This document shows, piece by piece, positions 35,866 to 48,182 of a stretch of 64,000 nucleotides of DNA. The notes beneath the pieces are model-generated. The model made no database searches. It was not told the origin of the DNA and saw only the letters and a program-made list of their open reading frames with translations. The translations under genes were made by a program, and so were the position numbers. This stretch comes from Anadara kagoshimensis (lineage: Eukaryota; Mollusca; Bivalvia; Arcoida; Arcidae), in assembly GCA_021292105.1 (NCBI GenBank), contig CM037867.1, forward strand, positions 14,212,928-14,276,927, in the 5' to 3' direction. Numbering within the stretch: position 1 is the stretch's first letter; the number at the start of each line of letters is the position of its first letter.

Positions 35866-36519
35866 GGGGAGTCCCTTAAGGGGTGAAAACGTTAGCTCAA
35901 ACTCAATTCCAGGATTTGTTTAAATTATTTATTTATCATGTGCAAGACATTAAGATGATTGTCGCTAATGTTGTATATATACTTTTGTACAAAAGTACAA
36001 AAAATTGGGTTAATATAAGATAGCAATCTAGTAAAAACAGTTATTAATGCAATAAACTATATTGTAATATAAATCAGTAAGTATGTCTGATTTCTTATCA
36101 TCACGGAAAATTAATTTCATGATCAGAATATCTTATAGAATTTATCCAAAGCAATTTATTATTATTGCTTTTTACCAAGAAATAAAATGGGTTAGTACGT
36201 TCAAAAGCATCAATTCCACTTTCTAGAAATTGTTTCCGATATCTAGATATTTGTGTTATAACTTTAATTTCCGTTACTTAACAAAATATTTTGCCGTTAT
36301 AATTATTGTTTTTCCATCTCCTATAACATATTTTATCGACTCGAATTAAAGCTATAACACATTTAATTATTTTATCTCCACGTTCCACGTGTACTGCCTT
36401 AACATAACAAAAGGATACAAGGTTATATTTTTAAGGTATACACACTGGGTTATTGGCTGAATACATAATATTGTCAAAATAAATTGTTAAAAAAATTACC
36501 TGTTACCTAAATTTTTAAG

Positions 36520-36690
36520 TACACGCGTGGCGATGTAGCTAGCTAAACAGATGACGTGCTCCCCCTCAGAACACCCGGCTTCACCTCCCTGGTGGAAGTT
36601 CAAGTGTTTAACTTAATATGTCAGTTTCAAACTTTTTGCTATTCTCAGGGTTTGTGGTTTGGACAAGAATTGATATGTTTGTATCATCCT
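36520..36690 (+). mobile_element. RT-A 3' end
   Basis: GCGTGGCGATGTAGCTAGCT, CTCAGAACACCCGGCTTCAC and TCCCTGGTGGAAGTTCAAG are clear. Confidence 0.7.
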
Positions 36691-36844
36691 TATTTTACCT
36701 AAATTCAGCAAATGCTTTGGATAGTCGGTCGTTTTTAAAGCATTATTTCATGGAAATTATTAAATCTAACTCTATATAACAATTCAATAAAACGAGAATT
36801 AAATCAATATTATTTATATATATTAAGCATCCCACTTAACACAC

Positions 36845-37062
36845 GACTATAAAGCACCGGTTTACTGACTACATTGTTTGTAGACGTCTAGCTTCGAATT
36901 CCTCTCGGGTATATCTATAGGTGAAAACTTTGTCAGTTCGGTAATGGAGGGTCTTTTTATACATCGTGTATTCCGGTTTCCGCCACTATCCAAGAACTCA
37001 CCGCCTCGGTTTCAGTGAAAGAAATTTGACTGTTGCGTAATAGCCACGCCACTCCATACGTC
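36845..37062 (+). mobile_element. SINE-C-like copy
   Basis: GTCTAGCTTCGAATTCCTCTC as a B-box-like segment, then ATTCCGGTTTCCGCCACTAT and CCAAGAACTCACCGCC. Confidence 0.5.
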
Positions 37063-37379
37063 TTCGTTTATGTTACTTTTCCTTGTATAGAATTTATCGT
37101 TTTATTGGATTTCAAGCTGTGAAACTATTAACCGATATTTTCATTTCAGTATAATCACTTCCTGGAAACGTTCATGGTATTAAAAACCTGTTACAAACTA
37201 AACCATCCCATTTTAAATGATATTGATCAGTCTCTCTGTGTATAAATATAATTATGTGATAAAATTGATACTGATAAAGTTTTACTTGGTACCAGCCAAC
37301 GCAAACAAGAACATAACACAAAACAAGTAAGTTTTAACCCTCGATTATTCAAGATTGTTCCAAGTTATTGAGACGGTGT

Positions 37380-37548
37380 AATAAGAGTTGGTGGAGAATA
37401 CCATTGACCTTCAGCAGGCGAACTGTACGAATTTCTAATTCCATGGTTTTCTCGAAGTTGGAATCTGTTTTTCCCAAGTTGGAATCGAACCCAATCAGAG
37501 GCATTGTGGTCCGTTAGCCCACGCTTTAGATCATTCGCCATTTCTTAG
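37380..37548 (-). mobile_element. SINE-C
   Basis: Minus strand: A box TGGCGAATGATCTAAAGCG, B box GGGTTCGATTCC, then TGCTGAAGGTCAATGG. Confidence 0.62.
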
Positions 37549-37709
37549 CAATAAATAATTTGGAAGTTTGAGAATTGGTGTTTCTGTTTGAGCTTTTTAA
37601 GCAGACAAATCCAAGGATTTAAAAAATAGAATCTTTGGTACCTGCAAAACTATTGCTCAATTCTGTTCACTATCAGGGTCCTTTTTGACAAAAGGATTGT
37701 TTAATTCCC

Positions 37710-37918
37710 GTACACAAACATAACCATGTTCAAATCAAAATCCCAAAACACAAAGTACAAATTGTAAACTGACAAATGAAATTAAACCCGTGAACTCCCA
37801 AAAGGAAAGTGAGACCTGGTGTTCTGGAAGGGCATACATCTCCTGTCCAGCTAGCAACGTACGCCACGTGTAAAATAAAAATTGAGATTTAAAAGATTAT
37901 GGGACTATGGGAAGTCTG
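37710..37918 (-). mobile_element. RT-A 3' end
   Basis: Minus-strand copy with ACTCCCAAAAGGAAAGTGAG, CTGGTGTTCTGGAAGGGC and GCCACGTGTAAAATAAAAAT. Confidence 0.68.
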
Positions 37919-38239
37919 TTTTATTAGTGGGATGATGGTAGAGGCCAAACCACGTTAATACGATTTGGAACCGTTCGCTATTACATAATAAAAAATTCAG
38001 TGTACATGCAGTGTACATGATCCAAAGTAATTTGTTACAAATAACTTGGTTTCATTTGTTATTGCCAATTTCATATATTCAGCGTCTTTACATGCATCAA
38101 CATACTTCATAAATCATTAAATCTGATAGTATTAAATGTTTTATCTATATAATATTAATTTGTGCTTTTTATAATATAAATTTAACGTCTGTCAGATTAT
38201 AACTCTTATTTCTTGATCTTTGGATCTTTATGGCATGTG

Positions 38240-38513
38240 ACGTCATTAGCCAGCTATACAGGAGGTGCATACTCTTCTGGGTTTTAGCTAGCTAGACAAG
38301 AGGTACATACTTCACCAGTCTCACTTGCCTTGTGGAAGTTACTATATTTAAATATATTTGCCAGCTTTTAAAGGTATTGCTTACCCTTCCGGAGCACCCG
38401 GCCTCACTTTCCTGGTGGAAGTTTACGTGTTTAACCTAACTTGTCAGTTCCAAAGTTTTTACTTTGCTTCTGGATTGTGATTCGGACATGGATTAGTATG
38501 TTTGTTTTTGATT
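38240..38513 (+). mobile_element. RT-A 3' ends, fragment plus well-preserved copy
   Basis: A scrambled fragment with a repeated AGCTAGCTAGACA block (38240-38365) is followed by a near-consensus 3' end (38375-38513) finishing GTATGTTTGTTTTTGATT. Confidence 0.72.
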
Positions 38514-39039
38514 TGCTCTTTGGATGATTTTTAGATATAGTTATCTTTGTGTTGATTCATATACAAATATGTGATCAATACTTAAATTGCCCTTTGTAAT
38601 AGACAACAGCTATAATATAGATCAATATTTTTTCCAATATGAGTTTTATTTAAATACTGACTAAATCATATAGTAAATTATCAATCAGGTCCCATATATC
38701 TTGATTAATGTCTCCGTAATAATCAATTTTCCATACAAGTTGAATAATTAAGAAAGAAGCTTATGAAAAATAACTGCTGACCATAAATAATAAAGTCAAC
38801 TAAATGATATATTACATGTTTGGAAAAGTTGCCTTAACAACAATCACGAATATTGCTTCAAAAGACATATTTCTTGATAATTTTAATGATATCTCTTTTA
38901 TATCATCATTTCAAGATTTACTATTATGCATATTAAATACTTCTTAATGCAAGTTTTTAATGACAGGAGCACACACTGTAGAAATGTGCAATGTGAACAG
39001 AATGAGGGCTATATGTATGGACGGTAAAATGCTCTTTTT

Positions 39040-39218
39040 CATCATGTGGAATGAGTAATGTAGTCAAAAAATTTTTACTTATATCGGGGTGGTCATTTGA
39101 GGGGATAGTGGAAGAAATCGCAGTGCCCGGAGAAAACCAACGACCTTCAGCAAGAGAAATAACACATTTTCTCACACTAGGTTGTGCCCAGAGTGGGTGT
39201 TCTATGTCAAAAGCCGCT
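39040..39218 (-). mobile_element. SINE-C, head missing
   Basis: Minus strand: TTGCTGAAGGTCGTTGG, TTTTCTCCGGGCACTG, then CCGATATAAGTAAAAATT. Open frames on both strands here are chance. Confidence 0.55.
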
Positions 39219-39424
39219 GTTATCCATAAAGATCTCCTATGTCCCATTGTTTTTAATGGTGCAATCAGGTATTGCTCTATTAAAGTAACTGTATCGCCTG
39301 ATCGCAGTGATTTATGTCATTGATGATAAACCAGATTTTTAAATTTTACTCACATAACATGTATTATTTAAATACAAAAATCTAGTTTTCTATCAATAAG
39401 CTTTAATATAAACACATGTGATTT

Positions 39425-40505
39425 ATTAAATATTTGTATACTAACTGGTTCGACACCGAGTGTTTATAAATGCTTTTATATTGCTATATAAAACGCACAT
39501 GCATAAATAACCATTAAATCGAATGCAGGTTTATCTAGTTTATAGTCATTGATAAATGATTGGATACGAATTAATGTGCTGATTTGTGGTTTGTGTGTAC
39601 TTTCGCGTGATTTCCATACTGGATCGACAGAAATTTATAAATGTATTAAAATGTGTGTACACGGATTACGTTTCATTTTGACTGAAGGCATAAAGTATTG
39701 ATGGTCATTGAAAAATGATTGGATACGCATTTTAATTAATGTGCCGATTTGTGGTTCATGTGCATTTCGCAAACACGCGTGATTGATACAATTTCCAAAA
39801 CTGGATCGACAGAAATTGTATAAATGCTTTTAAGTGTAAATACAATGTACATAGATTATGTTTAACGTTTGCAGGTATAACTGGTAATCAACAAATGATT
39901 GGATACGAGTTTCAATTAATGTTCCTAATAGTAGCTTAGATTCACTTTCGTAAACACGCGTGATTGATTTAGTTCCTATACTAACTGGATCGACAGTAAT
40001 TACATAAATGTTTTTTTCAATGCAAATAAATGGGTAAAGTTTTACTTTGAATGTAGGTATGAATTATTGATATTAATGACAAATGATTGGATACGCGTTT
40101 TTTAGTAATGCGCCGATTAGTGGTTTATTTATGTGCATTTTCGTTAATTTGCGTGCTTGATTTAAGGTAACCAGTAAAATTGGCCTTTAGGGGCAGGTGG
40201 CCTTTATATACAGGCTCAAATAATATGAATAAAAAAAATTGGTATACAATTCTACTGGCCTTTATAAGCAGGTGGCCCTTATATAGAGGTTGCCTTTAAG
40301 GCAGGTTGGACTGTAGTTCCTACACTAACTGTATAGACAGCAATTGTGCAAATGTATGTTGCATAGATTACTATTTACTTTGATTACAGTCATATCCTAT
40401 TGATAGTCGCCGATGAATGATTGAATGCGAGTTTAAATTAATGTGACGATTAGTAGCCTAAATAGACTCGTAAACACGCGTGATTGATATAGTTCCTATA
40501 CTATA
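39425..40505 (+). repeat. Satellite array of about 160-190 bp monomers, left part
   Basis: Each monomer has a segment like ATGATTGGATACGAGTTT, then ACACGCGTGATTGATATAG, then GGATCGACAG plus a run ending in aaatg. The ATTGGATACG landmark falls near 39559, 39719, 39899, 40084 and 40424, spaced 160-187 bp once the insertion at 40165 is removed. Monomers are clearly diverged. No coding potential. Confidence 0.85.
40165..40313. mobile_element. About 149-bp MITE-like insertion in a satellite monomer
   Basis: Removing this segment plus TA restores a monomer of about 185 bp, matching its neighbours. It is flanked by TA (40163-40164 and 40314-40315). It is built from repeated GGCCTTTATA and CAGGTGGCC motifs and has no coding capacity. 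The superfamily is unclear; TA flanks hint at Tc1/mariner-type mobilisation. Confidence 0.6.
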
Positions 40506-40971
40506 GGTCGCGCACGATAACTTGGCACATCCGGGGTTTTTCAGTTTGTAAATAAGCATTGCAGCTCGTTCGATAAATGTTATGTTTTGGCCCATAGTGT
40601 ATAACGGGGACAAGTGTTGAGAGTTCTATCCTGCTATAATACATTTTTTTTAACAAAAAAGTTTGATTAAGCCCATTAATAATAGTAATTTTAATAACAA
40701 TAATGTCATTAATAATAATATCGTCAATATATTGCCGTGTGCTATTTTGACTCTATATTTATTTAATAAAAAGTCAAAATAGAAAATAATAATAATAATT
40801 TCTTATTATTTGCTGTATCAAATAATAAATTCTTCACCATGAAATGTATGCTGAATATATTTAAAACAAGTTACTGAATGGCTTTGCGAAAAATTTTAAT
40901 TCAAAACTATTCATTTATTAATCTTATGTACTTAGTCTTATTCTGTTTTGTTTTTATTTTGTGTCTGGAAT

Positions 40972-42419
40972 TTATAATTGTGCAGCTCCATGCAAGTTGG
41001 TAACAGTAAAAATTTCGTCAGCTGTATCAGTCGTATCTTCTTCTGAAATGGTTGATTCTTCGTCGGCCGTCACTGTAGATGTTTCTTCTTCCTCATCCTC
41101 TTCTTCTTCTGTTGCTGTGTCTGTGTCTTCGTCGCTGGAATCGGTATCGTCCAAGTTTATTACAAATTTCTCTATTTCTTCATCGACTGCGATGTCATTT
41201 TTCCAGTAATCGGTTTCTATTTTCTTTACGTGTTCAACACACCTTTTCCATTTTTCTGTCGATATGTCTTTCAATTGTTTTTCTGCAAGTTGTTGCACGT
41301 CCGAAAGTTTAAATTTTAAATTTTGTGAAGCAACATATGATTTTAGATCAGCCCAAATTAATTCTATAGGATTTAAGTCTGCATGATAAGGTGGTAATCT
41401 TAAAATTTTATGTCCATGTTCTCTTAATATATAATCAATTCTGTAGGAAGGTGGAATAATTTGTTGTTTGCATATTGTAAGTAACTGTGCGCGAACCATG
41501 TCTTCTGTAAATTTAATGTTGTGTTTTGTAAGCCATTCCTGAATGTTTTTTCTTCCACGATGTTGTTGGTTTTTTGTCTTCTTGGACGTTATGATAAGAT
41601 GCATTATCGACTACCAAGACGGAATTTGGTTCAAGGTTTGGAATTAATTTTTCGCGAAGCCATTTAGTGAAATTCTCAGCATTCATTTCATGATGATAAT
41701 CACCTGTTGATGACTTGGCTTTATATATAAGGCTTGCATTAGGAACAAAACCCTTTTCTGAACCAGCATCAACAACAATCAGACGGTCACCTGCTCCGAT
41801 TGGAACACTTAAACCGTTCCCATCCAGCTGCCAACACTTGGGTACAGTGTGTGAAGAGTTTATATACGTTTCATCCATATAAATAATGTTGTGTCCAGTT
41901 TCTCTAAGTTTTTTAATTTCGCGAAGGTAATTTATTCTTTTTGATACGATATCTGGTTTTTCCATAAGGATTTTTCTATTTGTGCTGCATTTTTCCAGTT
42001 AAACCCCATTTTTTAAGCAATTTTCTGAGAATTGTTTTACCCCCCTTAAAGTCAATTTTGTTAATTATTTCCGAATGAATAGCATTTATAGTTGGAAGAA
42101 CGCGTTTATTTAAATACATATTAATTATTGTTCTTCTAATTACGCAGATATCAAAATCATCAATAAAAAATTTATCTGATCTCTGTTTTCTATCAGCCTG
42201 TTTGGTTTCTATTCCGAACGATTTTAATCTTGATAATGTTCTCCTCGGCACACCCGTCATTGCACTTGCTATCTCCAAGGGACAGCTGATGGGATTTATG
42301 AGACATTTTTGTTTTGCCTCATCAAAGCAATGTTTTACAACATTGATGGCAATTTGTTTTGCCTGTGAATTTAATACAATCTTTTTATTTTCAGACATCT
42401 TCTCGGTTATGAAAATCAC
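40972..42419 (-). pseudogene. Transposase of the DD80E element, interrupted by two +1 frameshifts
   Basis: DDE transposase that would cut and rejoin the element's own ends at TA-rich targets. Three overlapping reading frames (41976-42419, 41513-41965, 40972-41604) form one protein of about 481 aa once two single-base differences are allowed for. In order: an N-terminal helix-turn-helix-like region (IASAMTGVPRRTLSRLKSFG); catalytic D1 in YMDETY (codon at 41873-41875); D2 in VVDNASYH (41606-41608); E in HADLNPIELIW (41362-41364); then a very acidic tail rich in Asp, Glu, Ser and Thr. About 80 residues separate D2 and E, far more than the 34-41 of usual Tc1/mariner enzymes. Both breaks lie in A runs on the coding strand (41990-41994 and 41546-41551), each with one base too many. 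They may be real decay or assembly homopolymer errors. All three catalytic residues are present. Confidence 0.88.
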
Positions 42420-43721
42420 ACGTGTTGTCTCGTTTTCGCCTTATACCTATTATACTATATTCTCACATTTTTACGAGGGCGTGACCATTCAACTCGTTCG
42501 CATGTTCTAATTAATGGTCCAATTAACTTAATAATTAACATCTTGTCCCTTTTAACTCTCAGATCCACCCAACGCCATGATATGTTGGAATTCATATCCT
42601 ATTGTATTATATTATTAATTAGAACAAACACCTGCTGCAATCTCTTGCATCACAAATTGGAAACTGGTACATTTGATTCACTTTAATTTTGAATCTATTA
42701 ATAAAAATTATAAATGAATGCATTAATATGAGTTGTGTTGTTGGACATAAAATATTTCACTTGTAAGAAAGAATTGTATTTTTATATTTCGCACAGCGTC
42801 ATGTGGAGCATTTTGAATTTTAACAGAGAAAAATATTAAATTTAAAATTATGCACATGACAACAATATTAACTGTCTATTCCCAGATATGAATAAATAAA
42901 ATAAATTAATTAAAAAAACAATAAATAAATGAATAAACACAGTATAAAATTTATTGATGTTGGCATCCTTTTCCAAATTAATATAGGTTTACAGTTTGAT
43001 TTTTTCGTATGACGCGGCGGTGAGGTACGGATTAATAATAGTGATTAGTCCCAAATAGTGCTAATATTTTGATTTCTGTATGAAACGAGACGTTAAAATT
43101 TTGCCCTGTGCTAATTTTAAATGTTATGTAGTTCTGGTAGAAATAATTTCCACAAGAATTTTAAAATTTAGGTTGTTCATACATTTACAAGATAGAAATT
43201 ATTAATTATTAGCCGATAGCACATTTAAATAATTAGTATAGATTCATTTATTTTTTTACTTTTTAATTGAAAAGTTTTTATAATAAAAATTAAAAACAAA
43301 ATTAGATAAAATTAAAAAATATATATGTATGACCGGTATTGTTCGAACTCACTTGTGACAAAATTATATAGCTGTCTACTAACTGTAAGATATGTTACAT
43401 ACCACTGAGCCAAGGAAGACAGTAACCTATCCTATCAAATTAAAGGTATTAAGGACAAATACCTTGTTATATCTTCAGACAATTCGTTCCACAGTTATGT
43501 GGAACTTCACAAAAATTATGCAGAAATGAAAAATTTCATGGAATATTTAAAAAGTTTCAAATAAAGAACATAAATGAAAATGTCCAAGATAAGTGGAATA
43601 TGATAAATATTTATATTTCAACAAAAATATGTATGAAGGTGCAGCATGGACATTGGCGAGTTGTTCAATGTGCGTGTTTCATGAGTCCGAGTTTACAATG
43701 TTTATTTACAAAATGAATAAG
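42420..43721 (-). other. Non-coding 5' region of the DD80E transposon
   Basis: About 1.3 kb between the transposase start and the right terminal repeat, expected to hold the element's promoter. No second gene is visible. Confidence 0.6.
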
Positions 43722-43751
43722 CCCGGATGTGCCAAGTTATCGTGCGCGACC

Positions 43752-45085
43752 TATAAATAGACCGACAGCAATTCTATAAATGTATTTTAATGCAAATGAA
43801 TGGGTAGTGTTTTACTTTGACTGTAGGTATAAACTACTGATACCCAATGACAAATAATTGGATGCAGGTTTTTATTAATGTGATGATTAGTGGCTTAGAT
43901 GAATTCTCGTAAACACTTGTAAATAACATAGTTCCTATACTAAATACAGCAACAGCAATTGTATAAATGTATTAACGGGTTGCACGTACATGGATTACTT
44001 TGATTGCGGGTAAACTTAATTGATATTTCTGACAAATGATTGGATACGTGTTTTAAGTAGTGTGCCGACTAGTGGTTCATGTGCATTTTCGTAAAACGCG
44101 TGGTTAATATAATTTCTATAATGGATCCACAGTAACATATCTAAACACGCATATTTAAACTTTGTACTTAGATTGCATTTGTATCTATTGATAGTCACCG
44201 TTAAATGATTGGATGAGAGTTTTAATTAATGTGACGATAACTGGTTTAAATGTATTTTCGTAAACGCGTAATTCATATTCATATAATTGCTATACTGGAT
44301 CGACAGAAACATATTTAATTGCACATACATAAATTACTTTTTACGATAATTCCATGTAAATCTAATTGATTTCATTGACAAACGATTAGATACGAGTTTT
44401 AATTGATGTCATAATTAGCGCTTTAGAGGCGTTAGTTATTTATACAATTTTTATTTTAAATTGATCAGCAGTAATTTTACTTCGAATACTCTTTGTGTTG
44501 ATCGTTGATTACAGGTATATTCAATTCATAGTCACCGATAAATAACTGGAAGTGCGTTGATAAGTGTTTTAGATGCGTAAGTGATTTATACCATTTTATT
44601 CTATCCGCATCGACAGCAAGTTAAATTGCACTTAAGCTTAAGTCGATTACTGTTTGCGTTGATCGTTGATTACATGTATTTATAATTCATAGACACGGAT
44701 TAATTGGATACGTGTTGTAGTTATTGTGTTGATAAGTGTTTTATATGCGCATGTGATTTATACCATTTTACCTTATCTTGCTAGACATCAACTTTGTAAC
44801 TGCATTCAAATGCATATATGCGTTGATAAAAGATAATAATCTTCGATTAATTTATTAAACTAAAATGATTACGTGTTTAATAAGTATGTTGATTAGTGTT
44901 TTAGAGTTTTTGATGCGCATGTGATTTATACCATTTTTACCCTATCTTGCTCGACAGCAAGTTTGTAACTGCATTCAAATGCATATATGCGTATATATAT
45001 ATTTCGATACAGTTATTTCTAGCTTATAGTCATCGATGAATTTATTAATAACTGAAATAATTATCTACGTGTTTTGATCAATTAT
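43752..45085 (+). repeat. Satellite array of about 160-190 bp monomers, right part
   Basis: Continuation of the same array beyond the DD80E transposon. Landmarks fall near 43858, 44038, 44208, 44388, 44548, 44702, 44865 and 45058. Divergence rises toward the right edge, where the GGATCGACAG block becomes GCTCGACAGC. Confidence 0.82.
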
Positions 45086-45489
45086 GTGCTGTTTTGCTCA
45101 TTAATGCATTCACGACGATTGTTATTAAAGTTGACTTTAGTCTGTATGTTGATACATACATAAAAATCATATGTATTTAAAAATATAGATTAATGAAAAT
45201 CTAGTGATTCCATGGATACCAATTCATTCGGCTGATTGTGGGAATTATTCGACCGATATATGTACATGGATACTAAGTACTTCGGTTAATTGCAGGTAAA
45301 TTATTAATTTATTATTACTTTTCTTTCATTTATCTGAATCAATATTTTAAACTTCAGGTTGTATTAGTTATTACATATTTTATACATAAATGCGAACTAT
45401 CATTAACCTAGGAGGCAATGATAGAATTGTCAGATAAATATTGTTTATACAATATCTCCTTATTATGTTTTAATCACCAAAAACAACAG

Positions 45490-45670
45490 CTATGGTTTAT
45501 CGTCCAAAGTATTCCCTAAAGTGGATTTTGTTAAATAAATTTTTGTCCTTCTATTTCTTCTATTTTTATCATTTTAACATCTTGAAAATATTTGGATTTC
45601 AAAATTTCGTCCGAGCACTACTGAGGAACTTTATTCGAAACGGCCTTTTGCTGCAAAATCAAAACTTGAA
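45490..45670 (+). mobile_element. HHR element with deleted ribozyme core
   Basis: AGCACTA at 45614 and GAAACGGCC remain, but the core has a three-base deletion (CTGAGGAA) and the GTC triplet is gone. The upstream family block TATTCCCTAAAG is kept. Confidence 0.6.
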
Positions 45671-45784
45671 TAGTGTCGATGCATGCATAATCATTGATTT
45701 TGCAAATACTCAGTAGATTGCGCAGGTATTTTAAGTCGAGAGTAAACTGAAAAATAGGGTTGTTTATAACTAAATGACCATCAA

Positions 45785-45962
45785 TTAAACACAAACATAA
45801 CTGTCCATGTCAAAATCATAACCCAATAGCAAAATAAAATCTTTGTAAATGGCAAATTAACATAAACACGCGAACTTCCTCTAGGAAAGTGAGACCTGGT
45901 GCTCTCAAGGGACAAGGACCTCAAGCTAGCTTCATTCACAACGTGTAGAATTGAAATTGATA
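45785..45962 (-). mobile_element. RT-A 3' end
   Basis: Minus-strand copy (CCATGTCAAAATCATAACCC, then AGTGAGACCTGGTGCTC). It abuts a plus-strand copy, giving an inverted pair. Confidence 0.62.
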
Positions 45963-46212
45963 ATAAAACTCATTTGTGGTCGTCATGACAATATAATTGA
46001 CAAATGCAATATCCAAAATTATCCTGGACATATTTGACGTTTCATGTACCTTTTATTCTCAATTTTGATATCACACGTAGTGGGTGCACATAGCTGGAGA
46101 CGGTTGAATGTACCATTCGTCTCCCTGACAGAAATTCATGCCATTTACTTCATTTTCTAAGTTTATAAAGGTTGGCTTTGCTTTTGGGCTTGTGATTTAT
46201 TTATTGCAAGGA
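45963..46212 (+). mobile_element. RT-A 3' end, diverged
   Basis: Starts in the RT tail (VVVMTI-like, GACATATTTGACGTTTCATG) and runs through CACATAGCTGGAGACGG to GGGCTTGTGATTTATTT. Confidence 0.6.
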
Positions 46213-46544
46213 TATGATTAATTCCCATTATCTTTATTGACTAAATGGGAACAACAACAATGGAATTGCTTTTAAATTGTTTCACAGAGACTGATGCATT
46301 CAATGTATTTTCATGGATGGATAAAATGTATTTTCATGGATGGATAATTTAGTTGCTTGCAGGTATATCGTTAATTCACATACGTAAAATGAAGTATAAA
46401 TCAGATTTAAAACTGAATGGAGAACAGGTGTCTATAAAGTGATACGAAGAACAATAATATTATGAGTGCCATATGCATGGATTGTGATTGAAACTTTGGC
46501 TGGTTGTATACTGACTCGCATACCAAAATAAAACAAACTTGTTT

Positions 46545-46730
46545 TTTTTTTTTTTTAATTTTGCAGCACTAGATGGCCTTTTTGGAATAACATTCCTTAT
46601 CAGTAATGGTCCGGCCAAAAGTGTGGGATTCCAAATATTTTTGAGATGATAAAATGATAAAAAACATGGCTTATGTTTTAGGAGTTTCAAACTTTATAAA
46701 ACATAATTTACAATGTTTATCTGACAACAC
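46545..46730 (-). mobile_element. HHR element with decayed ribozyme
   Basis: The minus strand reads ACTGATAAGGAATGTTATTC with TCTAGTGCTGC downstream: G8-to-A change as in the 30.9-kb copy, GAAAC lost, ATC in place of GTC. It is followed by an A-rich run on the minus strand. Confidence 0.6.
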
Positions 46731-47289
46731 AATGTATTGACTCCTGGATTAATGATTATCCCACTATCTCTCATGAATATTATCTATTATGAAAGGTAGC
46801 ATTGATTTGCGTAAAAAACAATTACATGGATAAATACTTTTCTTGTTTGTAAGTGTATTATTTATTCATACTAAAGAAACATGTTTATCAACCAGCTGGA
46901 AAAACAAAACAACAAGGCTAAGTGTATTTTAATACATTTGCAGAGACTGATATTTCAAAAACAATTTTATGGTTAGATACTTTGGATGATTTAAAGACTC
47001 TCATTTATTTATATTTCACATGCATAAAAATAACTAACTTGATGGACGACAAGTGTGTGAAACTTGATAAACGTTATCCATAATGATATAAAACTCATAT
47101 GTATTCATTGCTTCTACGGTTGAGTTGATTAATATACAAAAACATAACAAGAAACTCATTTTATTTTTAATTAATTTGCAAAAATTGGTATAAAAATGCC
47201 CTTTTGATTTTGCACATGCATATACAAATGAACCCAAAATACAAGAAGCGTATTTAAATTGATTCGTAAAAAATAATGCGTAAAATATA

Positions 47290-47578
47290 ATTTCGTCATC
47301 ACAGTACTGTTGATAAGTTTGATGTCTCTGTGTCCAGGGTTGCCCTGGATATATTTGACGTCTCATAGTTCCATGTTCCTTTCACACAATTTTGATTACA
47401 CACGTGGCTAGTGTAGCTAGCTAAACAGGAGGTGCCTACCCTTCCGGAGCACCCGGTCTCACTTCCCTGGTGGAAGTTCATGTGTCTAACCTAACTTGTC
47501 AGTTCCAAAGTTTTTACTCTGCTTCTGGATTGTGCTTCGGACATGGATTGGTATGTTTGTTTTTCATTAGTGGATTAG
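47290..47578 (+). mobile_element. RT-A 3' end, well preserved
   Basis: Near-consensus copy from CATCACAGTACTGTTGATAA to GTATGTTTGTTTTTCATT. Its RT tail reads VDKFDVSVSRVALDIFDVS then stop. Confidence 0.85.
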
Positions 47579-47944
47579 AAGTCTATCTATTATAAATGCA
47601 TCTAATCTGTAGTAAGCAACTAGAAAAACGCAGCAACAAGTGTCCTAAATAGATTCGCAGAGATTGATGTTCAAAATTCAATTTCATGGTTAGATACTTT
47701 TGACGGTTTATAGTCATGGGCATTATTATTATTTCCTATAATCTAATAAAATTACTAGAAAAATGGATTAATAAATGTATTTATTGATTCATAGAGACTG
47801 GTGTTATTTATTGTTTCATGTAGGGTATGTCACTTATTGACATTTTAATTGTTCCTCCCACTGACGGGATAAATCCTGTTTGGATATTACTATAGACTAT
47901 AGAAAAATCCATTTTAGTGATATTAAAACCTACCATAGATATAC

Positions 47945-48110
47945 ATGTATTTGACATGTCATAGTTCCACGGGCCTTTCATTCTTAATTTTGCTTTCATA
48001 CGTGTCGAATGTACATGACTAAATAGGAGGTGCCTACATTTCTGGAACAGCCGGCCTAATTTCCCCGATGGAAGTTCATGTGTTAAACTAGGTTTGTTTG
48101 TTTTTAATTA
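47945..48110 (+). mobile_element. RT-A 3' end
   Basis: TTTGACATGTCATAGTTCC, ACTAAATAGGAGGTGCC, CTGGAACAGCCGGCC and the GTTTGTTTTTAATT end; part of the 3' UTR is deleted. Confidence 0.65.
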
Positions 48111-48182
48111 GTATTTTTTAATTTAATTTTAGACGGTTTACGAGTATTGATTGTCATCATATAAACCACCTGTTGGATAATA

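Larger units (their letters stand above)
40506..43751 (-). mobile_element. DDE (IS630/Tc1/mariner-like, DD80E) DNA transposon with intact TIRs
   Basis: A complete 3246-bp element. The outer 30 bp (starting GGTCGCGCACGATAAC) are perfectly inverted at 40506-40535 and 43722-43751, and weaker inverted similarity continues for about another 30 bp. TATA flanks both ends, so the target duplication is TA or TATA. It sits inside a satellite monomer; removing the element and one duplication restores a monomer of about 184 bp. The transposase lies on the minus strand, leaving about 1.3 kb of non-coding DNA upstream of it and 0.44 kb downstream. Length and catalytic spacing resemble the group described as DD82E (Sailor); that assignment is from memory and needs a phylogeny. 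Confidence 0.93.

Noticed and set aside
40961-41312. Plus-strand Ser/Val-rich and Leu-rich frames
   Set aside because: Antisense shadows of the acidic tail of the transposase.
41546-41551. Programmed ribosomal frameshift between the two catalytic halves of the transposase
   Set aside because: The shift needed is +1 and no in-frame X-XXY-YYZ slippery heptamer fits; a one-base indel in an A run explains it more simply.
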